From: Rallus limicola
Lineage: Eukaryota; Chordata; Aves; Gruiformes; Rallidae
Assembly: GCA_022605955.1 (NCBI GenBank)
Contig: JAKCOZ010000011.1
Span: forward strand, 2,104,537-2,168,536
DNA length: 64,000 nt
Direction: 5' to 3'
Part shown: positions 43,861 through 55,392 of the stretch, piece by piece
How the letters are laid out: every line of letters begins with the position of its first letter
How positions within the stretch are numbered: position 1 is the first letter of the stretch
Position numbers and translations under genes: made by a program
Notes under the pieces: model-generated
Told to the model about the DNA's origin: nothing
Seen by the model: the letters and a program-made list of their open reading frames with translations, nothing else
Databases searched by the model: none

Positions 43861-44486
43861 CATAGAATGGTCTGGGTTGGAAGGAACCCCGAGGATCAGA
43901 CAGTTCCAACCCCCTGCCACAGACAGGCACACCAACCTCCAGGCCTGGAGCTACACAAGGTTGCCCAGGGCCCCAGCCAACCTGGCCTTCAACACCCCCA
44001 GGGACGGGGCACCCACCCCCTCTCTGGGCAGCCCCTTCCAGCCCCTCCCTGTTCAAGATGTCCCTGCTTTAGCAGAGGGTTGGATGGATGATCTCCAGAG
44101 GTCTCTGCCAACCCGTAGCAGTGCAGGGTTCAGTGATTGCCTGGGGGGTTGGGCAAAGACACACTTTTCTCTCTGCAAAGAACTTCCCCCCAATCTCTCC
44201 TCTCCCCCTTCCCTCCTCCAGCTTCACTCCAGCCCCCTTGTCCTGCCAGTCTCTGCCCTTGGAACAAGCCCATTCCCCTCCTGTTCCTCGGGTCCCTTCA
44301 GGGACGGGCAGGCTGCAATGAGGTCCCCCCCAGAAGCAGCCTTCTCTTCTCCAGGCTGAGCCAGCCCAGCTCCCTCAGCCTCTCTCCAGAGGGGAGCTGC
44401 TCCAGCCCTCTGAGCTTCTCCAGGGCTCCTCTGACCCCTCTCCAACAGCCCCACATCTTCCTTGTGTTGGGCCCCAGCTCTGGACA
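43861..44486 (-). mobile_element. CR1 LINE copy, type II, split by a nested CR1 tail
   Basis: Minus strand in two parts. 43,861-44,049 holds the 3' end 'atcatagaatggtctgggtt' through 'gggcagccccttccagcccc'. About 44,160-44,486 resumes 'ctctctgcaaagaacttccc' and goes on to 'ccccagctctggaca'. The minus-strand frame in the right part encodes the ORF2 C-terminus ([19 protein letters not shown]) and is open for about 87 codons. Confidence 0.92.
44050..44160 (+). mobile_element. CR1 LINE fragment, type VIII, nested
   Basis: About 110 bp on the plus strand inside a minus-strand type II copy: 'gttcaagatgtccctgcttt', 'agcagagggttggatggatg', 'atctccagaggtctctgcca', then the unusual ending 'gcagtgcagggttcagtgat' and 'tgcctggggggttggg'. 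Nearly the same as 42,685-42,797, including the ending. Confidence 0.87.
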
Positions 44487-45339
44487 AAGGCCTCCAGATG
44501 AAGAGTTAATTACTGATTTAAACTGAGTCCTCCAGCCTGTGCAAGTGTATCTCTGTTGGGTTCTCCGTAAATATAATGGGAGCAGTTCCTTGTACTTCCC
44601 CCACTCACAGCAGTATTTATTAATTAATACCTGTTAATAGTGAGATGTTACCATCAGTAGTTCTGCTGCATGTTTTGAAGTATCTCTCAGAATATGATTT
44701 CTGATGGAACCAGATGGTTTCATTGTTGTTACTTAAAGTTTACCTGAATTATGAGGTTGGTGCTTATGAACGTGATGGCCAGCCATGTCTTGGGAGTGAC
44801 TAAAAGCCTGAGTGGAAGGAGAATCCCTGAGTAATGTATGTGGAAAAGGATAGAGTGAAGCCTTGTTGTTTAGAGAAGAAGAAAAGAACAACACTCAAGT
44901 GAGCACCCATTGAAGAACAGCCAGTGGAGTTACAATGGTTTAGAAGGTCACCACACGGCTGAGATGTGCTAAAGGTCCGCTTTCCTTTGGGTTGTGACAC
45001 AAAATACCTTAATTAAACCTGGTTTTAATGAATTTGCTCTTTTTGTCTTCAGTGACAAGGTATTGTGGAATTGGTGGTGGCTCCAGGAATGTTCAGTTGG
45101 CATTTTAAGCTTCCATAACTAAAATGATGTCTTGTCCAAGCCCTCAGTGTTGCTCTAAGATAAACCAGAGGAGTTCTGGGTTCACAGGCAGCTAAGCTCT
45201 GAGAGGGATCGAAAAGAAATGTTCTTCCATATGTGCCTTTCATGCCTGCTTCTGCTTTTGGCCAAGATAGCTTGTCCCCATCTGTTGAGTTGGTAATAGC
45301 AATTATCAGAGTCTTCTCTAAGCTGATTCAGGCAGGACT
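44487..45339. other. Unique non-coding stretch
   Basis: Single-copy AT-rich sequence with no supported feature. Confidence 0.5.
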
Positions 45340-46407
45340 CATCTATGGATCTTTCTACAATGGATTGATCTGCATCAGTAGACAAGGGAGGAGCTATGGA
45401 TGTCATCTGTCTGAATTTCTGCAAGGCCTTTGACATGGTTCCCCACAACATCCTTCACTCTTAGTTAGAAGATATGGATTTGATGGGTGGGCTGTTCAGT
45501 GGATAGGGAATTGGCTGGTTGGTCACATCCAGAGCATGGTGGTCAATGGCTCCAAGTCCAGATGGAAGACTGTGACAAGCAGAGCTCCTCAGGGGTCTGT
45601 GCTGGGACTGGTGCTGCTTAACATCTTTATTAATGATACTGACAGTAGGATTGAGTGCACCTTCAGCAAGTTTGCTGATGACAAACAAGACTTAGACAGG
45701 CCAAAGAGTTGGGCAGGGAAAAGTTTAATGTGATTAAACAAGGGCAAATGTAGGGTTTGGCATCTGGGGAAGAACAACCCCAGGTACCAGGGCAGGTTGG
45801 GGACTGGCTTCTTGGAGAGCAGGATAGGTGAGAAGGACTTGGTGTTGCTGGGGGCAACAGGATGACCATGGGCCAGCAATGTGCCCTCGTGGCCAAAAAG
45901 GCCAATGGTATCCTGGGGGGTGTATTAGAAGGGGGGATAGTTAGTAGGACAAGAGAGGTCCTTCTGCCCCTCTGCTCTGCCCTGGTGAGATCCCACCTGG
46001 AATATTGTGTCCAATTCCAGGCCCGTCAGCTCAAGGACACAGAACTCCTTGAAAGAGTCCAGCGTAGGGACACCAAGGTGATGGAGGAGTGGAACACCTT
46101 CCTTATGAGGAGAGGCTGAGAGAGCTGGATTCCTTTTAACTTGGAGAAGGGGTGATAGTTTTAAATTTGAAAAGGGGAAATTTAGGTTGGATCTTAGGAA
46201 AAAGTTTTTCATTTTGAGGGTGGTTGGACACTGGCCCAGGTTGCCCAGAGAGGTGGTGGAGGCCCCATTCCTGGAGACATTCGAGGACAGGCTGGATGGG
46301 ACTCTGAGCACCCTGCTCTAGTGAAGATGTCCCTGCTCACTGCAGGGGGTTGGACTAGATGGTGTTTAAAGGTCCCTTTCAACCTTACACTTTCTATGAT
46401 TCCGTGG
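45340..46407 (+). mobile_element. Longest plus-strand CR1 copy, with reverse-transcriptase remnants
   Basis: About 1,070 bp, type V. In order: the [13 protein letters not shown] segment near 45,430; [20 protein letters not shown] near 45,597-45,655; the catalytic box SKFADD near 45,665-45,683; then a jump to [15 protein letters not shown], showing an internal deletion after the box; GEKDLVLLGATG-like text; the C-terminal VRSHLEYCVQF block; and the 3' UTR with 'gaggccccattcctggagac' and the tail 'ctttctatgattccgtgg'. Many stops and frameshifts make it inactive. Confidence 0.92.
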
Positions 46408-46533
46408 GTGGGTTGGTTCCTAGATGGTTTTTTCCTGCTGGGTTCATGAACTGAACTGGTATGTGGAGATTTCAAGTAAGTCCTGGAGCTCTGCAGAAGG
46501 GTAGAAGAACAGATTGTTGGTCAGTTTGCCCAC

Positions 46534-46671
46534 TCTCATAGACTCACAAGGTTGGAAAAGACCTTTAAGATCATCAAGTCCAACCGTTTCCATCCTATGC
46601 TAAACCATATCTCTAAGTACCTGATCTACCCCTTTTTTAAACACTTCCAGGGATGGTGACTCAACCACCTC
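46534..46671 (-). mobile_element. CR1 LINE copy, type VII
   Basis: Minus strand, about 138 bp: 'tcatagactcacaaggttgg', 'agatcatcaagtccaaccgt', 'gctaaaccatatctctaagt', 'aaacacttccagggatgg'. It ends near 'ccacctcctct'. Confidence 0.88.
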
Positions 46672-47799
46672 CTCTCATGCATCTGTGTCCTCAGGATGTG
46701 CATCTGTAGATGTTCTTCTGCTCCAAGCAGGACAGAAAGATTTGGACATGCCCTGAGAATATAAACTGGTTCTTTATGTCATACAAGAGAAAATTTCCCT
46801 GGTTCAGGTCTGAGCTACACAAAAGAAGTTTGTTGCTTTAAGAACATTTAGAAAGACAGGTGTTTCTTTCTGAAATGCTTTTAAATAAAATAAAATGCTT
46901 AATGTAGAAGCTTCCATGGCCAAAAGCCCATGGGTTGGCCATTAGGTTCTTCAAGGAGCTGCTGTTGTCTCTTCCTGAGTCGTTCTCCAGGTGTAATCTC
47001 TGTCTTTGCTAAGATGGTGTGCCAATAAAACTCCACTTGAGGACTGTTTTCTAGTGGTGAGAACACGTTGCTTTGTAGTGAATCACAAGCTTAGGAACAG
47101 GGAAGTTTCCATTACCTGCTGGCTTTGGATTTTAGCATTTTGAACTAAAAAATTCCTCTTTTAAGGAAGTGTTGATATTTACTACTGATAATAGATCCTG
47201 AGGGAGAAGGAAGGTGCCTGAGATACTTCAAAATGTCTCTTTAGATGTGGAAAAGTGGTGGTGGAAATCCTGGTGATGGCATCCTTTGAAACTTGTCCTA
47301 CACCTTGTCATTTCTGTTGCTATAGATGGACCCTGTGGGATGACTGTATGTGTGGTGAGAAAAACACTCAGCGTTTGGCCGGGTGCTTGGTCTGCCTTCT
47401 TACAGAACACCTGCTTGACTTTGAAGAAGTCCTTTTGACTTGTCTGAAGGCCAGTCCTTTCTTCTGAGCTCTTGGTCTCAAAAATTAGCATAGTTTGACT
47501 TCCCTGCCTCACAGGGATGTTCTGTAGAACTTCTATTTCAAGTACTTAAATACTCCCAACTAGCTGGCTTAATAGAGAAGAATTCTGAGATTTGTTCGGA
47601 ATTTTATAAAGGATTTGCCGCATTTTGGACTGCACTATGAAGGCAGAAGACCATGATACACCTACCCTTGTAATTGTGACAGCTGAAAACCTGTGCTTTA
47701 CCAGCCTGGTAGCCAGGTTAGGGCTGTGTCAGTTTTATGGCCACAGTGGTTCTGTTTCTTTCTGTGAATTCAAGACAGTATTTCTGTGTGTTGGTGAGA
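46672..47799. other. Unique non-coding stretch
   Basis: About 1.1 kb of single-copy sequence. No gene or repeat is supported. Confidence 0.5.
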
Positions 47800-48416
47800 T
47801 TTGCCCAGGTAGCCAGGAAGGCCAAGGGCATCCTGGCTTGTGTCAGAGCCAGCGTGGCCACAGGGCCAGGGCAGGGATTGTGCCCCTGGACTGGGCAGTG
47901 GGGAGGCTGCACCTCCAGTGCTGGGGCCAGTTCTGGGCTCCTCAGCATCACAAGGACATGGAGGTGCTGGAGCGAGTGCAGAGAAGGGCAACCAGGCTGG
48001 GGAAGGGGCTGGAGGGCAAATCCTCTGAGGAGCAGCTGAGGGAGCTGGGGGTGTTGAGGCTGGAGCAGAGGAGGCTGAGGGGAGCCCTTCTCCCCCCCTG
48101 CCCTGCCCTGCCAGGAGGGTGCAGAGAGGTGGGCGATGGTCTCTTCAGCCAGGGGCCAGGAGATGGGACAAGGGGCACTGGGCTCAAGCTGGGCCAGGGC
48201 AGGCTCGGCTCAGCTGGGAGGGCAAAGTTCTTCCCTGGCAGAGCTGTGGGGCTGTGGCCCAGGCTGCCCAGGGAGGGGGCTGAGTCCCCAGCCCTGGGGG
48301 TGTTGAACAGAGGGGAGATGAGGTGCTGAGAGATCTGGGGCAGCATAGGACAGGGACAGTTGGACTCGATGATCTTAAAGGTCTTTTCCAACCTAGGGAT
48401 TCTGGGATTCTGGGAT
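47800..48416 (+). mobile_element. CR1 LINE copy, type I
   Basis: Plus strand, about 615 bp, from 'tttgcccaggtagccaggaa' (ORF2 VARKAKGILACVRASVA) through [16 protein letters not shown] and the (CTGCC)n run to 'ctctgccagg'-type 3' UTR and the tail 'gggattctgggattctggga'. The frame is open for most of its length (to 48,329), which marks it as young. Confidence 0.94.
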
Positions 48417-51400
48417 TTGCTGAGCTGTGTAACTCAAGTGCATGAGTCCTGCCCTGATTCTGTTACAGAGCTTCTATCCAAAGTTTAGTCTTCGACTCCC
48501 GAATCCAAGAGCTCCTCCTTTGCTCTTGGCACAGGTTTGGGCTTTGGGCCCTGGTTCAGCACTCAGCTGCCACTTCAGCTTTTCTCTCTGTTTGTTAGTC
48601 CTTCTGATCCCTCACTCTGCCCTTGAATCCAGCCTCTCAGTTTGAATTCCTGCCTCGTTGCTGTAGAATTGGAACAATAGTAGGAAACCCGGATTTTAGA
48701 CGGAGGGAAGGTTAGGGTTAGACAGATAAGGTGTCGGTGTGAATCAGTCTGTGCCTTGAGTAGAATTCAGAAGTACCTGGCTCCCAGCCCTCTGCTTAGT
48801 CAGAGGTCGGTCCCTCTGGGGTAAGACTTGGATTATGACAATAATTGGCATTTTTATTGTATTTTTCCCTTGTAAGATCGATCTCAAGTTCTCTTTTCCA
48901 AAGATGCGGAGCGGGTACTATAAAGCAGAGTAATTCACTCACCAAAGTGGAATCAGTGGCAAAACTGCCAGGGTTTGCTTACTGCTGATACACCAGCATC
49001 CAGTAAAACACATTATATCAGCAGTGAAGAATATAGAAGGCTGGGTGGAAGAACAGCTTATGCAGAAGGAGCGACTCTGGCTTTGGGGCTCTTTAACTAG
49101 CTGAGAAACTTGAAGCCTCCTGAAGAAATGATATGTTGATATTCTGCTCTCAGCTTGCCTTCTATAATTTGTGTAGCGGTGAGTATTTGATTACGTTGGA
49201 TTTATTTTCAGAAGTTTCAGGCTGCTCTTATTAACTGTCACCATTTTGATGGAAAGCATATGGCAGTGCTCTGCATTCACAAGACACTGTTTTGCATTCA
49301 TAAACAGACCCGGTGACGTTTTAACCTCGATAGATCAGCTTCTAGGCTGATTTCACTCCTTGCTGCAATGTGAGGCTTTCGTTTTCCCTGGGATGAGAGC
49401 AGTCATTACCAGCATTACATTTTGTTTGTGAATCAGGATGAATGGGAGTAGAGGCCTCTTTGAAAATCAGAACCAAGAGATGCAACCGCAGGAGATAATT
49501 ATGCTAACGTATGGATAAGGATGGCTCTGTGTTCGTTGACATGATGAGCACTTGAGGCCTGATTTCCCCCCCCTCCCTCTCAAAAACTGGTACAACTCCA
49601 CTGAAAATACTGGAGTTGCAACTGATGAGCATTAAGTGTTGGCTCAGATGAGTCAGATCCTTAATCCTCCGTTGCGCCCCAGAATTCATAGCATCAACTA
49701 CTGTTTTGAAGGCAGCTTTGCTTAATATGGTGCAAAGCTTTGGGTATTTCTGAAATATTTAAATTGTCTGTGAATCAAAGGAGATGCACTCTTTCACTGA
49801 GAACAGAAGAGGCCAAAGCTTGAATTTGAGGAAGCTGCATAGCGTTATGACCCTAAATGTCCTGCTTTTCTTCCAGCAGTGCCGTTGATGGGTCACAGTC
49901 TTTGCCTCTGAATGCCTGTGCGTGGTGTGCGCTGTTGGCTTTGTGATATACGTCAGCCCCTCAGCTCTAGCTCGGGATGAAAGCTCCTCCCTTGAGCATC
50001 TTGTAAGAACCAGCTGCATCCTTTGGGATGGGTGAAACGCAGGAAAGGAAGGAGGACTGAATGAAACTTTTTGGGTCCTTGGATCTCATAAAAATACATG
50101 GAGAGAGAAACAAGCTTGCATAATATAAAGGATGGGTAAAAAAATTAACAAGCTGGGCAGCTGGAAGTGGAGTTTCTTTGTAATCACTGGTTCTGACAGA
50201 AGGCATCTGGAGGGGTAGTTCATGTCAATCAGGTTGTGGAATATCGGTCCAGTTGATAAGCAAATTCTGTTGCCTTTGGAAAATGCAGTGCCAACCTTAA
50301 TACCCATTTCTGGTTGTGGCCTAGATCAGAGGCCTCATGTAGAAGGGAAATGTAGCAGCCTGGTCCCACCATACAAGGATCCTTACACTGGCACATGGTC
50401 TGGGGACTGGGCCAGCACAGCTCCTCTCTGCTATAGCTTTTTAATAGCTGGAGGACATCCATCTCCAGGGCGGTTCAGATAGCAGCTCTCACTAGCACTG
50501 TAAGCCCATGCAGGCAGGAGCAAAACTGGGAGGCTGAGGAGTTCAAACCGTGAGGAAAACTGTGATAGTTGAACTACTGTAGTTAAGTACTTGTGGAAGG
50601 TAGGTTTTTTTTCTCTGTTATTTGGGGTAACCTCTGTCAGCTGAAAGCCACAGCTTCACCTTGTGATTCTGCCCTTCCACTTAAAGTGACACCAAGGAGA
50701 AGTCCCTGTAGCGTTAACAATATAAAAGGTAAGATGCCAAATTCTGGAGACACTGTTAATAGGAAAGCATAGTGCCATTAGGGTCCTACCCTGGACCAGC
50801 TGTCTACACTGTTTGTCAAAGAAGGGTAGAAGTTGGCATCTCTCCCCATCCTCTTTGCCACAGTGGATGTAACTTTATCAGAATCGTTCTTAAACCAATT
50901 ACCAGACCTAGGATCCTGTTCTGAACACTTTGGCTCTAGCCCACATCCATATTATGCAGATTATATCAAATATAGGTCTTACAAAACCAGTTGCACTTTT
51001 TTTTTTTAATAGAAGTCTTGAGCTTTGCAGAGCTTATTAGATAAAGCAGTGAATTTTAATGGAAATTTAGAGAAGGACCTCTGCAGAAGAGAATCTCTTC
51101 AATGATGCTAGAGTACTTCCTCCTCATCTACAGTGAGAAGAGTAGAAAAAAAAAAAAATGATTTCTTGTGATCATTAAAGAGTCCAGAGCCATTTTCTCA
51201 AGTGTTAGAGGTGTTAAGGCTGGTGTCTGGCCTTATTCCCAAATGGGTAATTGAATTGCTTTGAACTTCTGCGAGTTCAATTGGACATGGACTTAGCTCG
51301 TAGCTGGTTTTATGGGATTATTCTGCTGTGGTCTATCACCTAGAAAGTTAGAGTTGGGTAAATTATTCTTGTAGCTCTGTGGGCTTGGGCTCTGGTAGGA

Positions 51401-52225
51401 GGTAAGAAAACCTTGCTGTGTTTTTCCTTCCTTTATCTCTACCAGATGTGGGAAGGTAAAGGAAGAGGAAACCTCTGCATCTGGCCATGCATCCCCACTC
51501 CCAGTACTTTCAAAGAGGGGAAGAAGCCCTGCATCTAAAGGGTGAAATTCATATAAAAAAAGAGGCTGAGTAAGTCTTGGGGGTTTGACAAGGAAAAACA
51601 ATGGAATTTAGAGCAATTCTAACCTGAAACAGCCTTTGCTCCAGAAAGTGGCATTAGGAATGAAAAATAGCGATGCTGCATCTGGCTGGTTGAGACCAGC
51701 TGGATATTTTGTATCTCTGGATTTGGAGTGAAAATAGTTCTTTTTTAAAATTTATTTAGCTCTATGTACTTCCTTCCATCTAATGCTTAGGTACCTCATT
51801 CCTTTAGGATGAGCCATGAAAGGTAACGATGCAGTCTTAATGCTCTGTAGGTACCAAGGGGCAGTAAGTGGAATTGGTCCATCCTTTCTTGGGGCTGTGA
51901 CTGCTGAGTTAACCTAAGAAATGGAAGTAACTTTGATACTTTAAGCTACCTAGCTTTCTGTCAGGATCTAAATAAACTTGATTCACTTCAAGGGCCAGGT
52001 TCAGTTGCTCAAAATTGGTCAGGTTTAGTTTTGAGCTTAATTAGTACATCACAGAGGTCTTTGCCTTCAAAATTTCAGGGGGAAAAGTGCATGGTGATTC
52101 TCCTTTGCTCTCTTTTGGGTTTCTCCCCAAGGAAATCTGTAGTAACTGGTGAGAGTTTTACTAACTGATTGGAAGACAAAGCATGTGATTATAAGCTAAG
52201 ATCTTACTGAGATTGTGAGTTGTCA
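48417..52225. other. Unique stretch, 3.8 kb free of CR1
   Basis: Single-copy sequence upstream of the HMBOX1 exon, the longest CR1-free interval in the window. It contains a telomere-like 11-mer at 48,711-48,721 and an A13 tract (51,146-51,158). I recognise no exon. Confidence 0.55.
48711..48721 (+). promoter_or_regulatory. Telomere-like GTTAGGGTTAG motif
   Basis: GTTAGGGTTAG, almost two TTAGGG units. The HMBOX1 protein (HOT1) is known to bind double-stranded TTAGGG repeats through its homeodomain. A site 8 kb upstream of its own exon could matter or be chance. No functional evidence is visible. Confidence 0.25.
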
Positions 52226-52385
52226 GAGCCTGGCACAGGCTGCCCAGGGATGTGGTTGAGTCACCTTCCCTGGATGTGTTTAAAAAAGGGTAGATGAGGT
52301 ACTTAGGGATATGGTTTAGCTTAGGACAGGAATGGTTGGACTTGATGATCTTCAAAGGTCTTTTCCAACCTTGTGATTCTGTGAT
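52226..52385 (+). mobile_element. CR1 LINE copy, type VII
   Basis: Plus strand, about 160 bp: 'agcctggcacaggctgccca', 'ccctggatgtgtttaaaaaa', 'gggatatggtttagcttagg', 'ttggacttgatgatcttcaa', with the tail 'cttgtgattctgtgat'. Confidence 0.92.
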
Positions 52386-55257
52386 CTGTTTGTAGTGTTG
52401 AGGATACTTTGCTAGGCTGGCAACAAAGTCTGACTACAGCAAAGCAGTCAGGCCATGGTCTTTGTCCTCAGGAAAAGTATTAGCTATATTTATTGAATCT
52501 TTTCCTTCTGCACCCCCCCCCCCCCCCAAATCATTCTACCGGTCCCTATCTTATTTTACTCCTTGTTACTTTTGCAGTTGATTGTATTTCAGGAGGAAAA
52601 GAGGGGGGGAAGCAAATTGAATTACAGCTAGCCTGAGGAGTTCAGGAGATTAAGAGGCTCTTACAGCAGTGTGTGTGTGTGGGGGGGTGAAGTAGTGGAG
52701 AATATCCATTAATTAATGAGGTGAATGAAATTATGATGATTTTAAAATGGCAGATTTACTTAACTGCTTTTTAAATTGATCTTTAAACAGGGTAAGTTTA
52801 TTAAAATATTTTAGAAAGGGAAAAGAGCTGCAGCCCTGCTAGAATAACAGTTGGGAAGAACGTTACTGTAGTTATTCATTAAAAAGCAGTAGATAGCTGG
52901 CAATGTTGGAACGTGTTCAATAATGCCATGTTTTGCAATATTTGTTTGGGGATTTTCATGGAAAATTCCCAGTTCCTGCAGTTGTTTTCCATGTGTAAAA
53001 CTCACTCCAGAAGCACTGTCTCTACATCTCATGGTTGTGTAGAAAAGCACGTGAAAATGTGACTAGGAGTTCAAAATCAAGAAGACCTGTAAGAAGGATG
53101 TCAGACCCAATATATGCTGTGGATGTAAGTATAAGCAAGGCAGTTTTTACATCTCTCTGTGACGTTAGTGAGACCAGCAGGGAGATACTGTATCTGATTT
53201 TCTCTTCTTATCTTCTTAAGCGATGGAAACTTTCACAGAAGTTGTCTAGAAAGGGTTGAAGGAGGGCTAAAAGAACAGTTGGCATGGACAGACAGATCAG
53301 TGAGTTGGATTTTGTTTGGGTTGGTTTGGGGTTTTTTTAATTTGCCAGCATTTTTCCAGTGATTATGTTTGAACATGGTCTGATGGATTTCATACAGTGG
53401 TAGGTTTGCTGCTCTGAGATCCCTTTAAGCAGTCCACAGATTACAGGACTCTGTGGAACACAGGTTGAAAGTCCTCCAATCTCTTATTCTCACAGCAGAG
53501 GATGGTCTTGTCCAGCAGCCCTTGCATCCCTGTGTGATTGAAATGTCTTCACGTGTCCAGCAGACCCCAGCTGCATCAAAGTGGGACAAATTGGAGGCCA
53601 GATCACTTTCCCACATGTGGCTGTGTACAACAGACAGATGGTCAGCTGTTCCTCTTGCCTACAACAACTCTGGAGTAGCTCATTATGTGTAATTCCCTAG
53701 TAATTCACTGAAGGATGCTGAGGAGTCACTAAAGTATTACGAGTAATTCCCTACAGGACATTAATTTGGCCTGAGAACTCAGATCTGGAAGCTCAGCCCT
53801 GACACTTTAGACACGTTAGGGATCTCACCCAAGTTTTAAAGCTAATAACTGGCTGTGGCAGCTGCAGGAGGTGGTGAGTTCTGTGATGCTTGGTGGGTTT
53901 GAAGCCATCTGGAAAGGCGTACTTCTTTTGTTGGATGTCAGTTTTTCGGTTCACAGGGCTAGGAGGACATAAGTTTTGGGGTTGTAGGTCTGTGGCAAAC
54001 TAGATAACAAATTTGGTATTAAGTGTTAAAGAGTTGGTAAAGTTGGGTTTTTTGAGTAGAGGTGATTCTGAATGGTGGTTCTGGTTCATTAAATCTTCCA
54101 GTTAGAGATGTACTTGAGGACATGATGCTAGAGGTTGACAGATAAATGATCCAGGAAATGGTGACATGAGAAATACAGGTAAGAAATGACAAAAATTGGG
54201 TCTGTCTCTAAGGAAAGGCGAGCTGACACATCTAGTGAAACCCATCTCAAGGCGAGATGTTTAAGAAGAGATCTTTCTACCTGAAAACCACCTTGCTCAA
54301 AACTGACATGATGGGGGGATGTGTGGGAGGGGGGGCGCTTTTCAGGCTGTTTGGGATGTGAGTCACTAAGTCAGTGTGACTCTTCTCACAAAGCTTGGAG
54401 AAAAGGATTGAGCAGCCCTGCCTCTCCCCCCAACCTAGAACACGATGTCTGCTTCCAAATGCTCCTTGTCAAGCTCTGAACGTCTCGGTCTGAGATGTGA
54501 CTTCCAAATTGTAGTCGTTACAATTCCAGTCAGTTGCTGGTCTACTGCTGCATTGGCTGCTGTGCCTTCCTCTTAGGAGAATAATCTCTCTGCTTGTCTC
54601 TTAAAATTTAAAATGGCTCGTACGTTTTCGGTAATCAATTGTCCAAAGGACAGCACATTCCTCTTGGCCTGAAGCACTTGTACGGCTGTAGTCCCTCTGT
54701 CTTCTCACATAGTCATTTTCTTGGATGGGAGTCGTCCCCTTGCATTGTCCTCCTGCTCCTTTCTCCCACGTACTCGCTAATGAAACAATGAAAGGGATTT
54801 GTTAGTTGCTTTATGGCAGCAAAGATGGGAGCCTCTGCTCATTTCTCTATTTTCCAGGCTGCAGATGCCATTTGGGTGGATTCATGCCTCCTGGCTTTGT
54901 AGCACCATGTACAGCTGTGCTAAGTGAGCCAGTTTTTGGTGCTTGTTCTTTAACCCCAAGGTCGCTTGGCCACATCCATGCTCCCAGGCACCCTGAGCCT
55001 TGGGGCTGACTGGCTGCATCCATCCAAACAGAGCGTCTGTGCTTTCTCCTCCATGCAATAGTCTTGAAACAACCCTGCAAAGTGGTGAGGAGCAAGCTGG
55101 TTGTGCTAGAGCAAGACCATGCCAAAGACAATGACAGTGATTTAACAGTGCTGCAGACCACTGTGTGTAGATGCTACAGTGCCTCTTCCTGGGCAGTGTT
55201 TTACTAGTACTGACACAGCTCTACCCTCTGACTCAAGGATAGACCTGTTCCCATTGA
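52386..55257. other. Unique stretch with simple repeats
   Basis: About 2.9 kb of single-copy sequence with a C15 tract (52,513-52,527) and a GT/G run (52,669-52,687). No exon is recognised. Confidence 0.5.
52513..52527. repeat. Poly-C tract
   Basis: Fifteen consecutive C residues. Long C/G homopolymers are rare in vertebrate DNA and prone to sequencing error. Confidence 0.85.
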
Positions 55258-55392
55258 CTGAGGTCAAGAAGCGTCTGGACGATGCCCTCAGCCCCATGCT
55301 CTGCCTTGGCTGGCCCTGTGTGGAGCCAGGAGCTGGACTCAATGGTCCTTAGGGATCCCTTTCAGCTTAGTATATCCTATGATTCTATAATT
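55258..55392 (+). mobile_element. CR1 LINE fragment, type VI
   Basis: Plus strand, about 135 bp: 'actgaggtcaagaagcgtct', 'tggctggccctgtgtggagc', 'caggagctggactcaatggt', with the tail 'tcctatgattctataattc'. A shorter relative of the copies at 19,895 and 38,305. Confidence 0.9.

Noticed and set aside
47625..48329. 234-codon plus-strand open frame
   Set aside because: Its larger part is the CR1 ORF2 C-terminus. The first 60 codons are unrelated unique sequence, so it is not a separate gene.
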